From Antrodiella citrinella (taxonomy: Eukaryota > Basidiomycota > Agaricomycetes > Polyporales > Steccherinaceae), in assembly GCA_004802725.1 (NCBI GenBank), contig SGPM01000029.1, forward strand, positions 1 through 64,000: a stretch of 64,000 nucleotides of DNA, given 5' to 3'. Positions 23,178 to 34,964 of the stretch are shown here, in pieces; position 1 is the first letter of the stretch, and every line of letters starts with the position of its first letter. The translations under genes and the position numbers were made by a program. The notes beneath the pieces are model-generated. The model searched no databases and was not told where the DNA came from. It saw only the letters and a list, made by a program, of their open reading frames with translations.

Positions 23178-25157
23178 ATGCAGAATTGGTCAAGTGCATT
23201 GAGTTGGGCATTTCGCACGCTCTCTATCCCGGAGTTGCAACTCTCCCTTGATTCTGGTGATCACGAATCCTCACTGCGCTTGCAGAGTGGTACATCCAAC
23301 CTGCGGTTCTACTTATCGCAAGCACACCTGCCCGCGATGCATGTGAAGGAATACTCGTCAGATCCAAGAATCGCATCATGGGCTCACAAGAGCCACGGCA
23401 AAGGGCTAACAGGTAAGTGATCCAACTCGTATGAATTTTGTATTGCTATAGCTGATGCCGGTGCGTGCTTGTACTTACAGTGCGACCAGAACAATGGAGA
23501 AGACTGAGAGACATGGAAGAGATCGACGAGTTTGACTTCTGTGACTTTGCTAAAACCTGCAAGTTCCCGCTTATTTCTGACAGATGCTACGGTCAACTTA
23601 TGACATGACACTAATAGGGCTGGAAGAACATGTCCCTTCAACGAAAGTCAGCACACCAGACGTAGATTGTGACTCGGGTGTACAGTTGACAATTTCCAAT
23701 CGTCGTTACTTTACCATTCAAGAAAACGATCTCGGGGTAGCAAGAGACCTGGAAATGTCAGTGGGTCCAGTCTACGAGACATACGGAGTCAAACTGACCT
23801 TAAAGGAAGGGTCGTGGATTGGGTCATGGACTTCCCGATGAGAACCTTGCAGCATGTTCTGCATATCCTTCATCCCGAGTCTACCGATTTCAGATATTTT
23901 GATTCGCCTTGCACTGACGCGGACGATGAAATTTTCCGCTATTTCACTTGGGGTGTATCTCGTGATGGACCCGATCCTCCATCCGTCCTTGTCGCCGTTC
24001 AACCTCCGTGGATTATGTCTTTGAAGGACATGCGTTGTGTGGCGAAAGCTACCGCTGTAAGTCTTATCGTATCATGTATTCTCCTGTCATTGATTTTCGA
24101 CCAGCTCAAGAGAGTGCTACCCGCGGAGGGTCCTGAAAGACGGTCGTACTACGAAACTTCTTCCAGGACATGGGCAAAAGTAAATATCTTCTCTCCAATC
24201 CATATTGGATTTTCTGATGTTGTACTCTCAGATGTGGGATGTATGTCGAGCGCACGACTGTCGCTATTTTGTCCTCACGACCTACTACGGATGGATCTTG
24301 GGCGCATTTTCTGAGGGTGAGCATTCATGATACTGGTTGAATGTCAAGCTGATTCTTGCACAAGGATGGACACACGGGTTCAGTTACTATATGAACAGCT
24401 CAGACGTACCAGGTCTCACTGTCATGGAAGCTCTTGTTTACTGGTTCTCCTCAGCGATGGACGCCCCAGATGGATGGTGCATGCCCCAGGTTAGTGATGA
24501 GGGCTCGCGCGACATAGACTACCCGTGCACCATTCATGACTTCGCGAACAATGAACAATTACTGGCGCAAGCTCTGGCTTTATCCGCATTAAAATGCCTC
24601 CACTCGTCAATCGACATGAATCTTACTTGATTTCTTCCCGATTGTAGGTCCCAGAGCCAGTTACCACCATACCGGGAGAACGGTACTCAATTCCACCTCT
24701 TCCCAGCGATAGGTTTCCATCCGCGCCACCCTCAGAATCCCACTGGAGTGCTCGCAGTGAATGTGAGTACTTTGCTGATCGTTTGATCTGAACGCTGTCT
24801 TACGCCTTCAACTGGATAGTATCGAATCCACTCTCAGATGCCAGCACCAAAAGGATGTCACCCGATCCTATGTTGCAGGATTTGCATGTGGCCATTTATC
24901 CATATTCAGGTCATGAGGAGAACAAAGCCAATGCTAAAATCATCGCCTGGCAGGAGCAAACAGGCATTCCTCGTCCTACTACCAGTCCCCAACGCCGAGC
25001 GCTCCGGTATATATCACCCTCTGGGTTCTCTGACAGCTCTGATGTGTCAGTGGATCAAGAGAATATGTGTATAGATGAACGAGGCGGTAGTTGGACAACA
25101 TCTAAGCCTGAGCTCATTCCGACTCTGGCTTCCATATTCGACTCCGAGTCAAAGTAG
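23178..25157 (+). CDS. Conserved fungal protein of unknown function, apparently frameshifted
   Basis: Exons 23178-23412, 23481-24056, 24105-24179, 24232-24316, 24365-24489, 24648-24762 and 24820-25157 carry blocks I associate with an uncharacterised Agaricomycete family: WAHKSHGKGLT, SVGPVYETYGVKL, MRTLQHVLHILHPESTDFRY, VQPPWIMS, CRYFVLTTYYGWILGAFSEGW and WFSSAMDAPDGWCMPQVPEP. The frame is broken twice inside exon 2, near 23600-23612 and near 23832-23838. Each break is mended by one added base, and no plausible intron explains either. The C-terminal 100 residues are low-complexity with acidic and Ser-rich parts. Either it is a decaying copy or the assembly has two one-base deletions. Function unknown. 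Confidence 0.6.
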
Positions 25158-25433
25158 TGGTGTCGGCGTGCCAGATGGTGTCTTCTGTACATGCTTGCAT
25201 CAAGACACGTCAGTTGTACTGTATACTGCACATATTTCTAGAGGATACGAAATGTATATACTTATGTAATAGCAATTGCGATGCGGTAGCATGCAGGAAA
25301 TCTAGATGTTCAAGTTGACATGGTCTTCCGTGACTCGGACTCAAACTTCGTCGCGTCGATTACAGGCGCCAAATTGCTTGCTCTGAACACTCGCCACAGA
25401 ACCGTATTTTCCTCACCAATTTCTCCATTCGTC

Positions 25434-26818
25434 ATGGCGAGTTCACTTGCAAGAAGTGATGGACCCTCACAGTGGATATTTCCTGTGTCTGCGCTTCAAT
25501 CTACACCCAGTAAGACAACCTCGTCAATCCCATTGGAGAAAGAGCTCTACGATCGTGCGCGAGGGGTGGAATTTCTGTTTCGTCTGGGAGTCTCTCTAGT
25601 TCTGTACGTGCTCAGTGACCTCTTCATGAGGCTTCATCTCACACTCTTGCTCAGACCGTCTTCCGCTATGTATACTGCCGCTACATGGTTTCACCGATTC
25701 TTCATGCGGTATTCGATGGAGGACTATCATCGTCAGGTTCGCAGTGGTTGTCATTGGGAGTATTTCGACGCGCTCAATCCGCTTCCAGGACGTTGCAGCG
25801 TCCTGTATTTTTCTGGCAACTAAGACAGAGGAGTGCGGAAGGAAGCTGCGCGACGTGGCGAAGATATACTGCTCAAAACTATCCAAAATTGACCCCAAGG
25901 AGTTAGCCGACGATAGTAGGGTAATGAGTCTTGATTACGCATTTCAACGGTGATCTTACGACGTGCTAGGAAGTTGAAGAAGCACAAAGCGCGATCCTAC
26001 TCACAGAAGAAGTTCTCCTCGAATCTTTATGTTTCGACTTCATCGTAGACAGTCCGCACAAGGACCTTGTAGACCTTTTCGAAACACACGACGACCCGTT
26101 CGACCTCCAGGAATGTGCCTGGTCCATAGCCAATGATTCGTGAGTGTTTTTCGTGCTAGGCCACCGAAATGTTTGACAAATTCGACTCTAGCTATCGAAC
26201 ACCGCTCTGCATACTGTACACACCGAGCATCATAGCGGCTGCATGCTATATTCTTGCTCAGTACATGACGGAAGGCCCTCAGCCTGCACCGCTGTCTGAA
26301 CGGATAGCGTCACCGGCTCCATCTGCGTCTCTGCCAACGCCTCCAACTCAGCACCCCATGTCTTCACAGTCCGCAAGATACGCCGTGGAGTTTTTCATGT
26401 TCAATGAGATTCAACTTGCGTCTCTCGGCGGTGAGTCAAGTGCCGTAACGTCTTCATACTGTGCATACTTATACCTCACAGAGGCCCTCACAATTCTGCT
26501 CGAGTTTTACGCCGCTCAAGACACGCAAGGTGCTGCAGAGTACCTCGCGGATATCGCATCGGTGAGACCAACCGTCCACCTTGCTTATGGGATTTGCTAA
26601 AAGCATGATCATAGGTTCCACCCCCCTCTCTACCAAAAAGAGACGTGTTGTATCTTCCTATGTCGCATGTCATTCAAGCCCATAACCGAGATCCGACGGC
26701 CACTGGAAGTGAGCAGCAGACAGTATCCGAAACCAAAACGGGATCTCGAGATTGGAAACCAAATACAGACGACGGACGAACAAACTCCAAGATACCAGAT
26801 CGTCTTGATTTGAGCTAG
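25434..26818 (+). CDS. Cyclin of the K/T/Ctk2 transcriptional group
   Basis: Regulatory subunit of a transcriptional cyclin-dependent kinase acting on the RNA polymerase II tail (family inference). Exons 25434-25603, 25655-25736, 25789-25920, 25970-26139, 26192-26430, 26482-26561 and 26615-26818 give 358 residues. The first cyclin box starts with QWIFPVSALQSTPS and includes ELYDRARGVEFLFRLG, ATWFHRFFMRYS and DVAASCIFLATKTEE (cyclin K/T/L signature). A second box holds EEVLLESLCFDF and AACYILAQ. The C-terminal 60 residues are polar and disordered. Which kinase it partners (Cdk9, Ctk1/Lsk1 or Cdk12) cannot be fixed from sequence. It converges on the POP4 gene, 251 nt away. Confidence 0.85.
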
Positions 26819-27069
26819 GTGCTCCCTTGTGTGTCCGTCATCTGGACCATCACACACAAGCACTTCAGCGTCAGCGGCTACGACTTGATTGATACCCACG
26901 CAGCTGAAGCCTCATTCAGTCTAGTGACACCACCCGGGGACCTGCACTTCCAGGTCATCTCCGCGCTAGGTATATCGCCGGAAGGACTCTGGGAGATAAA
27001 GCGCTCAGCGGGAGCATAGCCATATAGGTACCGGTCGAACACAAACCTCGTGTCAGGTATACGTACGAG

Positions 27070-28111
27070 TTATAGCTCTATAGTTTCCTTGTGTTTGAAC
27101 TTCCGACTTGCGCGGTCAGCAGAGCGGAAACAGAACTGATTCCCGTAGAGGTTGAATTCGATATGTGGCATGTTGTGTACCATCTTGCAATGCTGAGATG
27201 AGTTTGGACCATGAGGCGTTGTGCTCGTCGAGGCTATATCTGGATCCGATTGTTCGAGTTCTTGGCTCATGGTGGAATATAGCGGAACTGCTAAAACAAA
27301 CAGTGAATGCGCCTTTGGTATCACTGAAACTAGCTATGAGTTCAAACAATCATACTTTTGTCGCCGTACTTACACTTCAGACCATCTGTCTTTGTCACGA
27401 TCTTGAACGCGTTTTCCGTCTCGTGGGCCACGATACCCGAAAGACCAATTAGACACGGGTTCTTGCTTTGTCGCACTAATTCGGATAGAACGTAGTTATA
27501 CTTGCGCTAGTAATCATACACCTGATACGTGGACGTACCTGTGATAAAAGCACCATGAAAGTCAGCCTTAACCAACTTTGCGTGCATGCCTGCGGCGGAT
27601 GGCATGGCTGTGTCATTCATTTGAACAGGCGATGACGATGAGCCGGTCAACCCAAGCAGTTCAGTCATATAGTCCAACCAGAGTTGGTGCAACGGAAGGA
27701 ACGAATCGAACCTAATGATATGATAATCAGAATAGGCACAATCGATACACTCGCAGATCATGAGTAGACCGAAGATCATCTTACTTGGTAGTGCTTAACT
27801 TCCATAGGTCCTTGATTCTGTCATCTGTCCTCCCCACAAGCCCTGCCTTGAGTGATGCCTTTCGAGCCTTCTTGCATTCTCTCTTCTTCTTTTCACGGCT
27901 TTCGCGAGCTGGATTGTCCAAGAGGAGCTGGCGTCCACGAACACGACTTGCGTAGACTTGGGAGGGATCCGAGGCCCGGGTCACGTTGTCTTTGACAAAC
28001 TTCGGTGTAAATGGAGTTTGAGTATTCAACGTAACTCGCTGGTCGTATCGGCATTAACGGTGCGCATGAACGTGCAAAGGCTTATGAGCAGCTTACATGT
28101 GTAGGAGACAT
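27070..28111 (-). CDS. POP4: RNase P / RNase MRP subunit POP4 (Rpp29)
   Basis: Protein subunit that helps RNase P and MRP process pre-tRNA and pre-rRNA. Exons 28111-28097, 28038-27785, 27711-27539, 27475-27374 and 27323-27070 give 265 residues. A basic N-terminal helix (REKKKRECKKARKASLK) leads into the Rpp29 Sm-like fold: FLPLHQLWLDYM, LVKADFHGAFITVRQSKNP, LIGLSGIVAHETENAFKIV and DGLKLIPKAHSLFVLAVP. The C-terminal FNLYGNQFCFRSADR also fits the family. The five-codon first exon (MSPTH) rests on a gtaagc donor and frame. The first coding exon faces the uncertain gene at 28158, only 46 nt away. Confidence 0.93.
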
Positions 28112-28157
28112 ATCCGTGTAGATGTCGGTAACCTGAACGAATGGACCGTCGGAAGAC

Positions 28158-29020
28158 ATGTCTACCGATGTATCCTTCCGTCAGTATGGATTTTTCTCAT
28201 TCAATTCTCGACAAGCAAAGGAACATACTGCGTCAAGGATTCAAGGAGCCCGGGGAATGTGTTTGAAGTTAAAAGCTAAAGTGGTGAGCGTCCAAGCCAG
28301 GACTAAGTACTAGAAAATGCCCAGTTTGGGATGATTGAATTGAAACGCCCACGTGGACTCCGATCGGTTTCAATAAACCAAACCAGGTGTGCGAGTGACT
28401 CGGAGGATGTCCCAGCGCGTTCTAAGGGTTGCTTATTCCTTGTGGTTGAACTTGGACCAATGTACGTGGTCATAGCGGTGAGTATCAAGGCCATGAACAA
28501 TTCTCTCATCTAACCGTACTTCCCAACGTATAGGGGTCGCAGAGTTCGCGCTTAAATCCCTTGTATTTGGCGCAGGTTGAGACGCTGAGACGCTCCTTGG
28601 CCTCCGAGTGCTCGACACAAGAAGAGGGAGAGCTAACTATACCAATTTTGACTTGCCCAAGACGGACACGAGCTGGAGATGCCTGCATCAAATTCTGGGA
28701 ATCGATATGGATACTTTGCAGCTTCGTGGCGCAATTCACCGTACGAGGCATCATGCACGTATCACTGTGTATTAACAAGGTCATGTTCCGGCGTTGTCCA
28801 TCGCTCGAACGCTTCAGTACGATATCTTCCAAGAACCGAAGTGTGCATCATGTTGTATCAATGATGAGATATGAATCAAAGGCTTTGTTGCTGGATTTGG
28901 CAGGCTTCATCCGGTGAGCTGCTCTTCTTATGCTGAGTACTCTGTTCTAACCTACTCCGCTTCCTTGAACCGGCCAGGGCGGTTGGATTTAATAAAGCTC
29001 TTTTCCGACGGCTATGCTAG
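28158..29020 (+). CDS. Hypothetical protein, uncertain four-exon model
   Basis: Exons 28158-28283, 28325-28477, 28534-28913 and 28978-29020 join through well-formed introns (41, 56 and 64 nt; donors gtgagc, gtgagt, gtgagc) into 233 residues ending at TAG. I do not recognise the family. Segments such as FGMIELKRPRGLRSVS, CLFLVVELGPMYVVI and KFWESIWILCSFVAQ look protein-like, the last two possibly membrane or buried. Sequence further downstream to about 29700 has overlapping open frames without clear joins, so the gene may be longer, misjoined or decayed. Confidence 0.35.
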
Positions 29021-30138
29021 ATTTGGCTCAGATATTCCACACGTTCATCATATCATGACACCGGGCAGTCACAGGAAGCAAGCTTCGTCGATATCGTGTT
29101 CTATGCCGAATCCTAACGGGCTCACTTGTTATCGCCCTCGTCATCTGACTGGCTTTCGGGGATTTGGGTGGTCTGCATGGGATCAAACGCTGGTTCTAAG
29201 GTGTTGCTCGTTCCAGCAATCCGTGCTTGAGGACACGGATCAGCCACCGATATGTTCCCAGATCTGATTCTGCTGCAGCACGCCTTTGAGGCTCCCCGGA
29301 CGCTGATGAACACGTTGCTACTCAAGTGTGCGGGTCCGAAGACTTCCGACGGACATCTCTTCGTGAATGTCCCGATCTTTCAACGGTGGGACTCGTCCGG
29401 AGGCTTCTGCCTTGAACTGGACGTGGAGCTCATGCATTTCTTCACTACAACTACTGAGTCTTCGGCGTGTACATGAATTACGCTGTACACAGCCATGGGA
29501 AGATCTGAAACATGCTTTACCCTGGCCGGTATTCGCTGGTATACGAACCGCTATCGAGCCACGTGCTGCCTGTCCTTTCACGCGCTCATTGGTCACTCGA
29601 TCTTGCGCATGGTCCTGCAAATTTGCTTTGGCAAGGTGCTGTTACACGGCGTGTCTCTTTCTCCCTCCAACTGATGACTGAACTGACATTGAATCCCAGA
29701 AACCATCGCCCATAGAAAATAATTCCATCGAACCGTAATCGCGGCGCTCAACGATCAAGTGGCCCTATAGCGAGGCGTTCAGTCTTCGGTCTAGTTCGGT
29801 ACGTACTCATCGCACAGTTCGATCTCCTTCTTCAACTCAAAATAATGTCATATAGGAACCATCTACAATGCACAATTATTGGATACGAAATAGCTATCAG
29901 GGATATCAGGACGGATGAAGGACCAAGGCAGAAAGTACAGTAGGGTACGAACGGGTACGTGAATCAGTATACAGGATGCGAGGCAAAGCTAAGAGACGGA
30001 GCAAGATAATGCAGCATAGGTCACCTATGCATACTTCGAGGCGTTGGTAGAATGCCCAAGCCCACGTGATATGCAGGAAATACAGTAGTCGTCGATGACG
30101 GGATCTGTGGACCGGTGAGTAAGTGCTTCCGCGAGACT
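29021..30138. other. Gene-poor region downstream of the uncertain model
   Basis: Open frames of 70-117 codons overlap on the plus strand between 29020 and 29720, but no set of splice sites makes a convincing protein. From 29720 to 30138 I see nothing. Confidence 0.3.
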
Positions 30139-30568
30139 TTATGTTATTTGCTCACTGAATTGTTGAGGGAATTGACGGCTATACTCACACGGAACGCGGA
30201 TGAATAACCTATCTATGACCACTGATAGGACATAGACGTACTATTGCCAACATCTCTCAGTGCAGACTGGAGGGACACAGTCTTCTGGGTGGGTAGTGCT
30301 GAATTTGCAGTCTACCCGATCGCACTGGATCTGGACGCCCGTCAGTACTGGATGAGGTCATCATGAGTGTTCTGACCATTTCGTCCGGCTGACGATGCGA
30401 TCCCACGGTCAACAGTGTACGAGGAAATGTATAGCGCAAGAACTCACCAAGTCAATATAGTGGCCACAGCGCTTGTAGTTGTTACGGACTCTGAAGGGGA
30501 GGGGAACGTCAGGAACGCTAGCAGAAAGCACCAGGAGAACTGGTCACAAACCGTCTCCAGTGGCACAT
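30139..30568 (-). CDS. Small Cys/His-rich CGH protein, copy 2
   Basis: Five exons: 30568-30552, 30490-30448, 30388-30377 (12 nt), 30330-30242 and 30178-30139; 66 residues. Framework: MC, then KRCGH, DEM, QCDRVDC, FSTTHPEDC, VPPVC, ERCWQYRQFPQQF. The order CGH, Cx4C, FS, HP, Cx4C matches the gene at 21891-22259, and the CWQYRQFP ending is typical of tiny Dikarya proteins I have seen described only as hypothetical. The last intron splits a TA|G: unspliced RNA would read a stop right after WQ, whereas splicing (donor gtacgt) makes Tyr and continues. A TATA box lies 77 nt upstream. No signal peptide. Zinc binding is inferred. Confidence 0.68.
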
Positions 30569-31754
30569 AGCGTCGGTAGGTGGTTGAAAGGGTGAGTGAG
30601 GTGGAGTTGCAAAGGGTTGATAAAATGGCGACGATTGCCGTCCAATTTATAGGGAAAAGACTGCAAGGCCGTGCAGGAGACGGAATCAATATTTTACGCC
30701 AGCCCTGTCTGCTTGCGTCGGAACGACGATAACAGTGATCAGCTCCGGACCGTTTCTTGTCGACGAAACCTCGTTCAAGCATATCAAGATGGTCCACCTT
30801 CGGAGTGCAGTGGTTAGCATGAGGATAAAAGGTTCAATTATGGCCAATTACCAAGATGATCGGACGCTGTATCTGGCTGTAAACTTTCGTCCTGAACTCC
30901 TGGACCGTCAATCCCCTTTATGCTCTCTGCCGATGAATTGGATATTCCAAAGCTAAAATGTTAATTCCGTAGGTGACGCAAGGTGCTGGAAGCCTTGCTT
31001 CCAGGACGGTATCGATACCTGGGCTGCTTTGCAACCGGTGCGTGCAGGTTCGAGGGGTGTGTTACGCCCATTGCGTCAGTCCGAGCATCGAAGGAATCCC
31101 GCCTACAGAGGTAAGTGAAGCCTCATCCTGGCAACTTCCCTCCGGATCTCTATCCGTTATTGTGTACGGCGGGACCTTTGTCCAGCTAGCTGGGCATGAT
31201 TGCTCTATTGTAGCGAATTGATGAAGGAACGCGCAAGTCCTCTCGTCGTCGAGCCTGACTGTCCGAATTTTCTAAGCTCCGTTTCAGATTGAGAGGAATA
31301 CGCGTTATGCATGTCTCCGGAGGGATCCTGCGAGAGTGTTGGGTGTGCGATCGCGATTCCATCGATCCGGTAGTGTCTGCTGTTGGTATTACACGCGCGC
31401 CGTATGTGCTGGGAGCGAAACGCACGCTACTTTGAGCAAGTAGACCTTCACGCCACCAATACAGCTACTATGTTCCATTGCGCCGGGTGGCCGTCTTATT
31501 CCGAGGTTATAGAACCCTCGTACAGCTAGTAACCCGTCACCGTCTTAGGTATGTTGGGAACCAGAGGAGGTCTGCATCATTGACACAGTCAGTGCTCTTA
31601 GCAGGTAATAAACTGGTAACCAAAAGCCCAAGGATATAAGCGCGCACACGTGGCTATACAACAAAGATATGACCGCAAGGAAAGGTAATCGCAAACTCTA
31701 TCGTCTACCGGAGGATCTCTTCAGCATTTCGATCGGGTTATCGGCATCACCCGG
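30569..31754. other. Intergenic region between CGH copy 2 and eIF2B-alpha
   Basis: The first 90 nt hold the TATA promoter of the minus-strand CGH gene. A plus-strand frame of 82 codons near 30973-31221 is Cys-containing (CNRCVQVRGVCYAHC) but has no supporting splice or homology signal. Nothing else recognised. Confidence 0.35.
30645..30651 (-). promoter_or_regulatory. TATA box of the CGH copy 2 gene
   Basis: TATAAAT on the minus strand, 77 nt upstream of the ATG at 30568. It is followed by a CT-rich leader ending at the start codon. Confidence 0.6.
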
Positions 31755-33188
31755 TTATCCAGCGAACATCGCAACCAAATACTGGCTGATCGCCTCGGGC
31801 GTAAGAGTACCAACATCGGAAAAGACTAGAGATATAAGCTCTGGCCTACGGAGATGCGGAAAGTCAGAGAAACTCAATCTATGGAGGATAGTAGTAGGGA
31901 TGGAGCGGACCTCGTGTAATCAACATCAGGATTGCACGCAATTTGGTCTGCGCTCATTGTCCTGGATGACTGGGCCGTCGGTGTCACAGATGAGGAGATG
32001 CTGATGGTAGGCGTCTGATTATCTGGAGAAACTCCGGAAGGAGCACTGCGCGCAGCGGGAGCCTGTGGAGAACGGAAAGATAGGATGCTCGGATTGTGAG
32101 TTGGCAGGTCGTACTGAGACAGAGGGAACAGGCGATGAAACTTATAACTACCGAAACGAATCAGGAAAGAAGTTCTCGGGCATCATTTGCAAATGCAGCT
32201 CTCACCTTTCAGCTAGAGCGTAGAATGGTTTGTTTCCTGCTTTGGCGATGATGGCGATCTGGCTACTGCCGACAGCATTTATGAGACCACCGCTCTCGAC
32301 GACTGCTTCGGATCCAACCAGAACGAAGTCGACCTTGTCCATCACATACGCAACCGCCGAATCGAGCACCACGGTGCATGGTATTCCGGCTGCCGTTAGT
32401 GATTCGTATGTTTTAATACTGGAAGAAATGACACATGAGGTCAGCAGTTTGTTTGAAAGCATTGCAGACCACATACCCTAATCCTCGAGGTCGTGCTTCG
32501 GTGACGTATACCGATATCCGTTTCGTTTTGTGGGCATGAAGTAGTGCCTTCATGACCACACGTGAATACGAATGGGTGAGAATCTGATCGTCATCAGTTC
32601 GTATGCATCGATAGGGGGCTTTCAGGTCAGATGAAGTTATCTACCACTGAATCATCTTTGATGAAGCCGAGCATGAGCTCCGCAATCTTGTCCCTGTAAG
32701 ATATTGCTTCTCGTGCATATTTCTGCCCTTGCTTCATGAGCTCCGACTTGAGCTCTGCGAAACTCTGGTATCAGATGCGTCAGCATCCACAAGCATACTT
32801 TCAGGCTGACGAACTACTCACATCAGACTCATGCGGAAACAAGGTAACAAACGCGATGAACAGCTCGCATCCCGCATTCAGGCTTATCGGATTGGTCGTA
32901 CTTTTCTTGAGCACTTCCGCACCCCCATGCAGCTCTTTGACGAGCTCGAACATGGTACCAGCTTCACACGATTCGTCATTTATTGTCATGAGGAAACAGC
33001 GGGGATGGACGCACCACCCGAGTTTACCACCAGTTCGCTCAACGCGAGTATGGCAGCCAATGGTGGAGATATCTGCCCATGGAATTCAGTGTTTTGGCTC
33101 GTTCAACTTGAAGAAGACGTACCTCATGATTCTCTAAGTTTTTGCGGTAAGTAGAGCGCAGATCGAATTTGGATTCAGACGTCGCCAT
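31755..33188 (-). CDS. Translation initiation factor eIF2B subunit alpha (GCN3-type)
   Basis: Regulatory subunit of the eIF2 guanine nucleotide exchange factor; senses phosphorylated eIF2. Exons 33188-33123, 33072-33015, 32961-32822, 32764-32648, 32583-32477, 32418-32206, 32147-31911 and 31845-31755 give 342 residues. Recognised blocks are NAGCELFIAFVT, LTHSYSRVVMKAL, ISVYVTEARPRGLG, VVLDSAVAYVMDKVDFVLVG, VESGGLINAVGSSQIAI and FSDVGTLTPEAISQYL at the end. An insertion rich in Pro and Ser of about 40 residues sits after LSQYDLPTHNPS, making it longer than the roughly 305-residue yeast and human proteins. The last intron has a weak gtccgc donor. Confidence 0.93.
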
Positions 33189-34964
33189 TCTGGTGCGACG
33201 GATCCGTTCAATATGATGCCTGCCTGGCAAACAACTTCACCGATGGCCGTAGTAGGTTTCTTGTACTCGCTGAAAGTAATAAGCGATGTAGTTCATTTCG
33301 AAGCGCACGATCTTGACTCGATCAGAACACATGTGAAAACGACGCCTGTGACGGTGACGTCGTGAGGGGCGCTTGAGTCAGTGAATGAACTTGAATGAAT
33401 GCATTTCTTCTATCTTCTAATACTACTCGGAGAGTCAGAAGGAGTCAGAGTCCCATGAAGAACCTCTGCAGAGGCTTTGCTACGGAGTACTCCCCATGCT
33501 CGAAGTGGTTGTAGCCCAGTCTCCACCTCGTCGCGGTTTCTTCCTTCTTGTGGTGTGTATCCGAGCAATTTCAACTGTTGTCCTTCCGACATTGTTTTTA
33601 TCCGTGAAGCGATCAACCATATGTCAGTGACGATCGCCACACAATGTCGTGAGGCCTAGGTTCATCTACTCCCAAGCGTTGCGCAGAGGCCCTCATTCAT
33701 CGTACCCGCAACCAATCGTTTTGAGATGAATTCCTACTCAGAACCTGAACATACACATATGCATGCTTGACGGCGCAGTAGGTGCCGTCCATTTCCGTGA
33801 GCAGCACCCTCAAACGACCCCCGGAGGCCTCCGAGCTGAGCGGGACTCGAAGTCGCACGTCTGCATCTTCCCAGGTATGTAACAGCGTCTCTGGCTGTTG
33901 ACGATTCCGTCGGTGATTGCTACAGGACAGAAATGTTTACTGTAGCCTCAGGGACCGTGCTAGGTGTAGCCTTTCTTGTCATTCTACTTAGAGGTTAGTC
34001 CGATGTCGGTGTTGTGCTAGCGGTGTGGCCTCGAGCGCGCGGGCTGCGCATGCGGAGCTGCTGTAGCCATTCCTGGGAAGCCGATCCGCTATTTGCACGG
34101 TGGTCGTCATGTTTCAAGCGATCGGTAGTTAGGCTTGTATTTAAGCCGAGGTACGTACGCCCTCGCCCTTAAACACCGAATGCCGCACGCATGGGTGAAT
34201 GAGTGCATGAGAACAATAATCTGCGTGCGAGGCGAGAGCATTGTGCATTGTTCTCTGGGTCCGGACGATGCGAGGGAGGTTGCATTGTTCAGGACGGCTT
34301 GGACGAGGTGCCAACTAAGCGGACGCATTGCATGCTGCTTCTGTTGGCCGAGCGTGACCGGCGTTCCGGCTGCGTCCCTGAGTGGCTTGGCCAGTGCGTA
34401 CGGGACGGGGCCGGTGTGACGGGGTGACTGGCGATAAATTGGCCGGCAAATGGATCAGGGCAGACGATGGTTACCTAATTTGAACGATAACGGGCGTGTA
34501 TATTACGAATTTGGCACTGAGTTATGTGGCAAAAACCCGTACGCGGGCTTTGGCATCGAAACACGTTCCGTGTTTGCGCCGCGTCCAAACCCTACGAGGC
34601 CGCCAGCCGTCCCAGTCCCAGGGCCAATTTTAGTGCGGCTTAGGCGCATCGCCCGCCCCTTCAAATACCCGCGTATGATGTCTTCCGCCCTCTTCCTCCC
34701 TCTTCTCATCATCCCAGCAACACCCTCATCCGCCGTTGTCCCCCTTCACGGCCGCAAAAACGTGTTGCTCGAGGGACTGATCCACGATTTTGGGTGCTGG
34801 TACAGGTCAGGCGTCCCTGACCAAGCTCATTTGGTCACTCATTAATTGTCCATCCGCTTTTCTTATCCAGGACTATAAATCCTCTACACGTCCTCCACGG
34901 TCCTCGAGTATTCACCAACGCTTCATAACGTCGCTCCCCATCCATTCTTGCGCCGTCTTCCACC
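33189..34964. other. Long intergenic region
   Basis: No complete gene supported in about 1.8 kb. A minus-strand stretch around 33690-33940 reads as GC3-rich, protein-like sequence (ETLLHTWEDADVRLRV, later LRVLLTEMDGTYCAVKH) with an acceptor upstream, but no start exon could be joined. The right end carries the TATA promoter of the gene at 34965. Confidence 0.35.
34874..34880 (+). promoter_or_regulatory. TATA box of the gene at 34965
   Basis: tataaat lies 91 nt upstream of the ATG at 34965. Confidence 0.55.

Noticed and set aside
23608..23640. A 26-nt intron to explain the first frameshift at 23.6 kb
   Set aside because: Too short for spliceosomal removal in fungi and its borders (gtcaac, aatag) are poor; it also leaves the second shift unexplained.
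26819..27019. Plus-strand frame after the cyclin stop (about 67 codons)
   Set aside because: Lies in the short gap between two convergent genes, no ATG-based start or splice joins it to the cyclin, and no family is recognised.
31041..31070. Possible tRNA B-box (ggttcgagg)
   Set aside because: No matching A-box, acceptor stem or cloverleaf could be drawn around it.
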